Below are positions 5,254 to 6,361 of a DNA stretch of 6,361 nucleotides, one piece after another. Within the stretch, counting starts at the first letter, position 1. The number at the start of each line of letters is the position of its first letter. The DNA is taken from NCBI GenBank assembly GCA_021789755.1, contig JAJYJD010000208.1, positions 1 to 6,361 on the forward strand, in the 5' to 3' direction. The stretch is from Bacteroidota bacterium. GTDB lineage: Bacteria > Bacteroidota > Ignavibacteria > Kryptoniales > JAKASW01. Below the pieces are notes generated by a model. The model was not told where the DNA came from. It made no database searches and saw nothing but the letters and a program-made list of their open reading frames with translations. The translations under genes and the position numbers were made by a program.

Positions 5254-6114
5254 ATGAAACAGGAACAGGATCCAAAATTCAAAGCCCTGATGAAACTTCT
5301 CGACGACGACGACCCGCAGGTCTTCGCGGCGGTCGAGAGGGAGCTGCTCGACGGGGGCGATGACGTTGCTCGCCTGCTCGAGATGGAAATCGACAATGCC
5401 GACACGAACGTCAGAAGACGGATCGAGAATCTTGTCTCGAAAATACATCTCGACAAGCTGCAGAGAGAATACGATCTCCTTCTCGACTATGTCTCGCAGC
5501 CGGACTTCTCGCTTGAGCGCGCTCTGTATATGCTCGCCAAGCCGCTTTACCCCGAAGTGGATTTCGCGACCGTCGAATCCGACCTGAACGATCTCGCAAA
5601 CGAGCTGAGGAAGCGAATCGCCGCCGTTGAAGACCCGTACGATATCGTCCAGCACGTGAACGACTTTTTCCTGACTGAAATGGGATTTGCCGGCAACTCG
5701 AAAGACTATTACAACCCTGACAACAGCACTCTCCATCGTGTCCTCGAGACGCGGCGCGGGATACCGATCTCGCTCGGGATCGTCTATCTCCTTGTCGGCA
5801 GGAGGCTTAACCTGCCGGTTTACGGCGTCGGGGCGCCCGCGCACTTTCTGGTCAAGTTCGTGCTCGAAGGAAAGGATTTTTATGTCGATGTCTTCAACGG
5901 CGGCAGAATCATGTCGCGGAAAGACGCGGAAGACTCGATAAACAACATGGGATTCTCATTCGAGTCGAGATTCCTGAAAACTTCTGCCGACCTTGAGATG
6001 CTTGCACGCAGCTGCCGCAATATGGCGCGCGCTTTCTCCGCGATAGACGATCAGCCGAAAGCGAACGTGCTGATGGAATTATCGATCGAGCTCGAAAGGC
6101 TGATTACGTTTTGA
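5254..6114 (+). CDS. SirB1-family transglutaminase-like protein
   Basis: The protein has 286 residues and matches the SirB1/YchA (UPF0162, Transglut_core2) group. An N-terminal helical part (1-150) leads to the family core: L-H-R-V-L-E-T-R-R-G-I-P-I-S-L (160-174), V-Y-G-V-G-A-P-A-H-F-L-V (189-200) and Y-V-D-V-F-N-G-G (210-217). In true transglutaminase-like proteases the triad is Cys-His-Asp. Here the His (197) and Asp (212) remain, while the first core motif has Ser173 and no Cys, as expected for this group, so enzymatic activity is doubtful. A shorter helical tail follows from about 240, where relatives often carry TPR-like repeats. The function is not established. A GGAAG-like site lies shortly upstream of the ATG, and the gene begins 13 bases after the LOG gene. 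Its stop overlaps the start of the adenosyltransferase gene, so these are translationally linked. Confidence 0.87.
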   Translation: MKQEQDPKFKALMKLLDDDDPQVFAAVERELLDGGDDVARLLEMEIDNADTNVRRRIENLVSKIHLDKLQREYDLLLDYVSQPDFSLERALYMLAKPLYPEVDFATVESDLNDLANELRKRIAAVEDPYDIVQHVNDFFLTEMGFAGNSKDYYNPDNSTLHRVLETRRGIPISLGIVYLLVGRRLNLPVYGVGAPAHFLVKFVLEGKDFYVDVFNGGRIMSRKDAEDSINNMGFSFESRFLKTSADLEMLARSCRNMARAFSAIDDQPKANVLMELSIELERLITF

Positions 6115-6361
6115 AGATTTACACGAAGACCGGCGACAAGGGCGAAACAAGTTTGTTCGGCGGCGGGCGCGTGCCGAAGGATGATCTCAGGATAGAAGCC
6201 TACGGAACCGTAGATGAGTTGAACTCATTAATTGGAACGGTTCGCGTCATGAACGATGCTAAAAAGATCGACGGGATACTCGCGGATATCCAGGACACGC
6301 TGTTCGTGCTGGGGGCCGACCTTGCGACACCGGCCGGCACAAAAAACGCGTCGGCACCTCG
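6111..6361 (+). CDS. Cob(I)alamin adenosyltransferase, PduO type, N-terminal part (runs off the window)
   Basis: The first 83 residues are visible. The start is TTG at 6111-6113, sharing four bases (TTGA) with the stop of the preceding gene. No other start fits, and the protein then begins exactly as the family does: K-I-Y-T-K-T-G-D-K-G-E-T-S-L-F-G-G-G-R, the ATP-binding N-terminal motif (residues 2-20), followed by V-P-K-D-D, E-A-Y-G-T-V-D-E-L-N-S (29-39) and L-F-V-L-G-A-D-L-A further on. The enzyme transfers the adenosyl group of ATP to cob(I)alamin or cobinamide, giving coenzyme B12 for mutases, dehydratases or class II ribonucleotide reductase. Relatives are 170-200 residues, so more than half lies outside the window, including the conserved later Arg-rich helix. 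TTG start with stop overlap implies translational coupling and modest expression. Which corrinoid enzyme it serves cannot be told here. Confidence 0.93.
   Translation, partial: MKIYTKTGDKGETSLFGGGRVPKDDLRIEAYGTVDELNSLIGTVRVMNDAKKIDGILADIQDTLFVLGADLATPAGTKNASAP

Noticed and set aside
5215..5844. Minus-strand open frame of 209 codons
   Set aside because: It is the shadow of the SirB1-like gene, which has clear family motifs on the plus strand.

Overview
The window is bacterial chromosomal DNA of medium GC content, densely coding, with no RNA genes, CRISPR arrays, insertion sequences or phage genes that I can see. Gene content (YgfZ-like protein, free-methionine sulfoxide reductase, long LOG protein, SirB1-like protein, PduO-type adenosyltransferase) together with both Shine-Dalgarno-led and SD-less genes would fit a member of the Bacteroidota/Chlorobiota (Ignavibacteria-like) or a related uncultured lineage. 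That placement is an inference from gene style, not a proof.

Left part, minus strand (1500 down to 1): a short operon read leftwards. First comes a small single-helix membrane protein (1195-1500, GTG start fixed by a perfect AGGAGG). Next is a 330-residue protein (160-1152) with two copies of a Cys-rich motif followed by a glycine-cleavage-H-like (lipoyl-type) fold that seems to have lost its lipoyl lysine. Last is the start of another small membrane protein (1-129), cut by the window edge. The set looks like a membrane-associated redox or respiratory accessory module of unknown role, and it is the most interesting part of the window.

Middle (1501-1886): a divergent intergenic region with no convincing gene. 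It carries a good promoter for the rightward genes (TTGATT-17-TATATT, 1834-1862).

Right part, plus strand (1887 to the end): six closely spaced genes, probably one or two transcription units. They encode a YgfZ/GcvT-like folate-binding protein (Fe-S cluster maintenance), a free methionine-(R)-sulfoxide reductase, a short-chain dehydrogenase with a pteridine-reductase-like nucleotide motif, a LOG-family nucleotide phosphoribohydrolase with a charged helical insertion, a SirB1-family transglutaminase-like protein, and the first 83 residues of a PduO-type cob(I)alamin adenosyltransferase that starts at TTG inside the previous stop codon. These are mainly housekeeping, repair and cofactor genes with no single obvious pathway. 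A folate/pterin, Fe-S and corrinoid cofactor theme can be read into them.

I do not see a clearly new defence or mobile system. The strongest lead is the lysine-less H-protein-like gene with its duplicated cysteine motif and its flanking one-helix membrane proteins.
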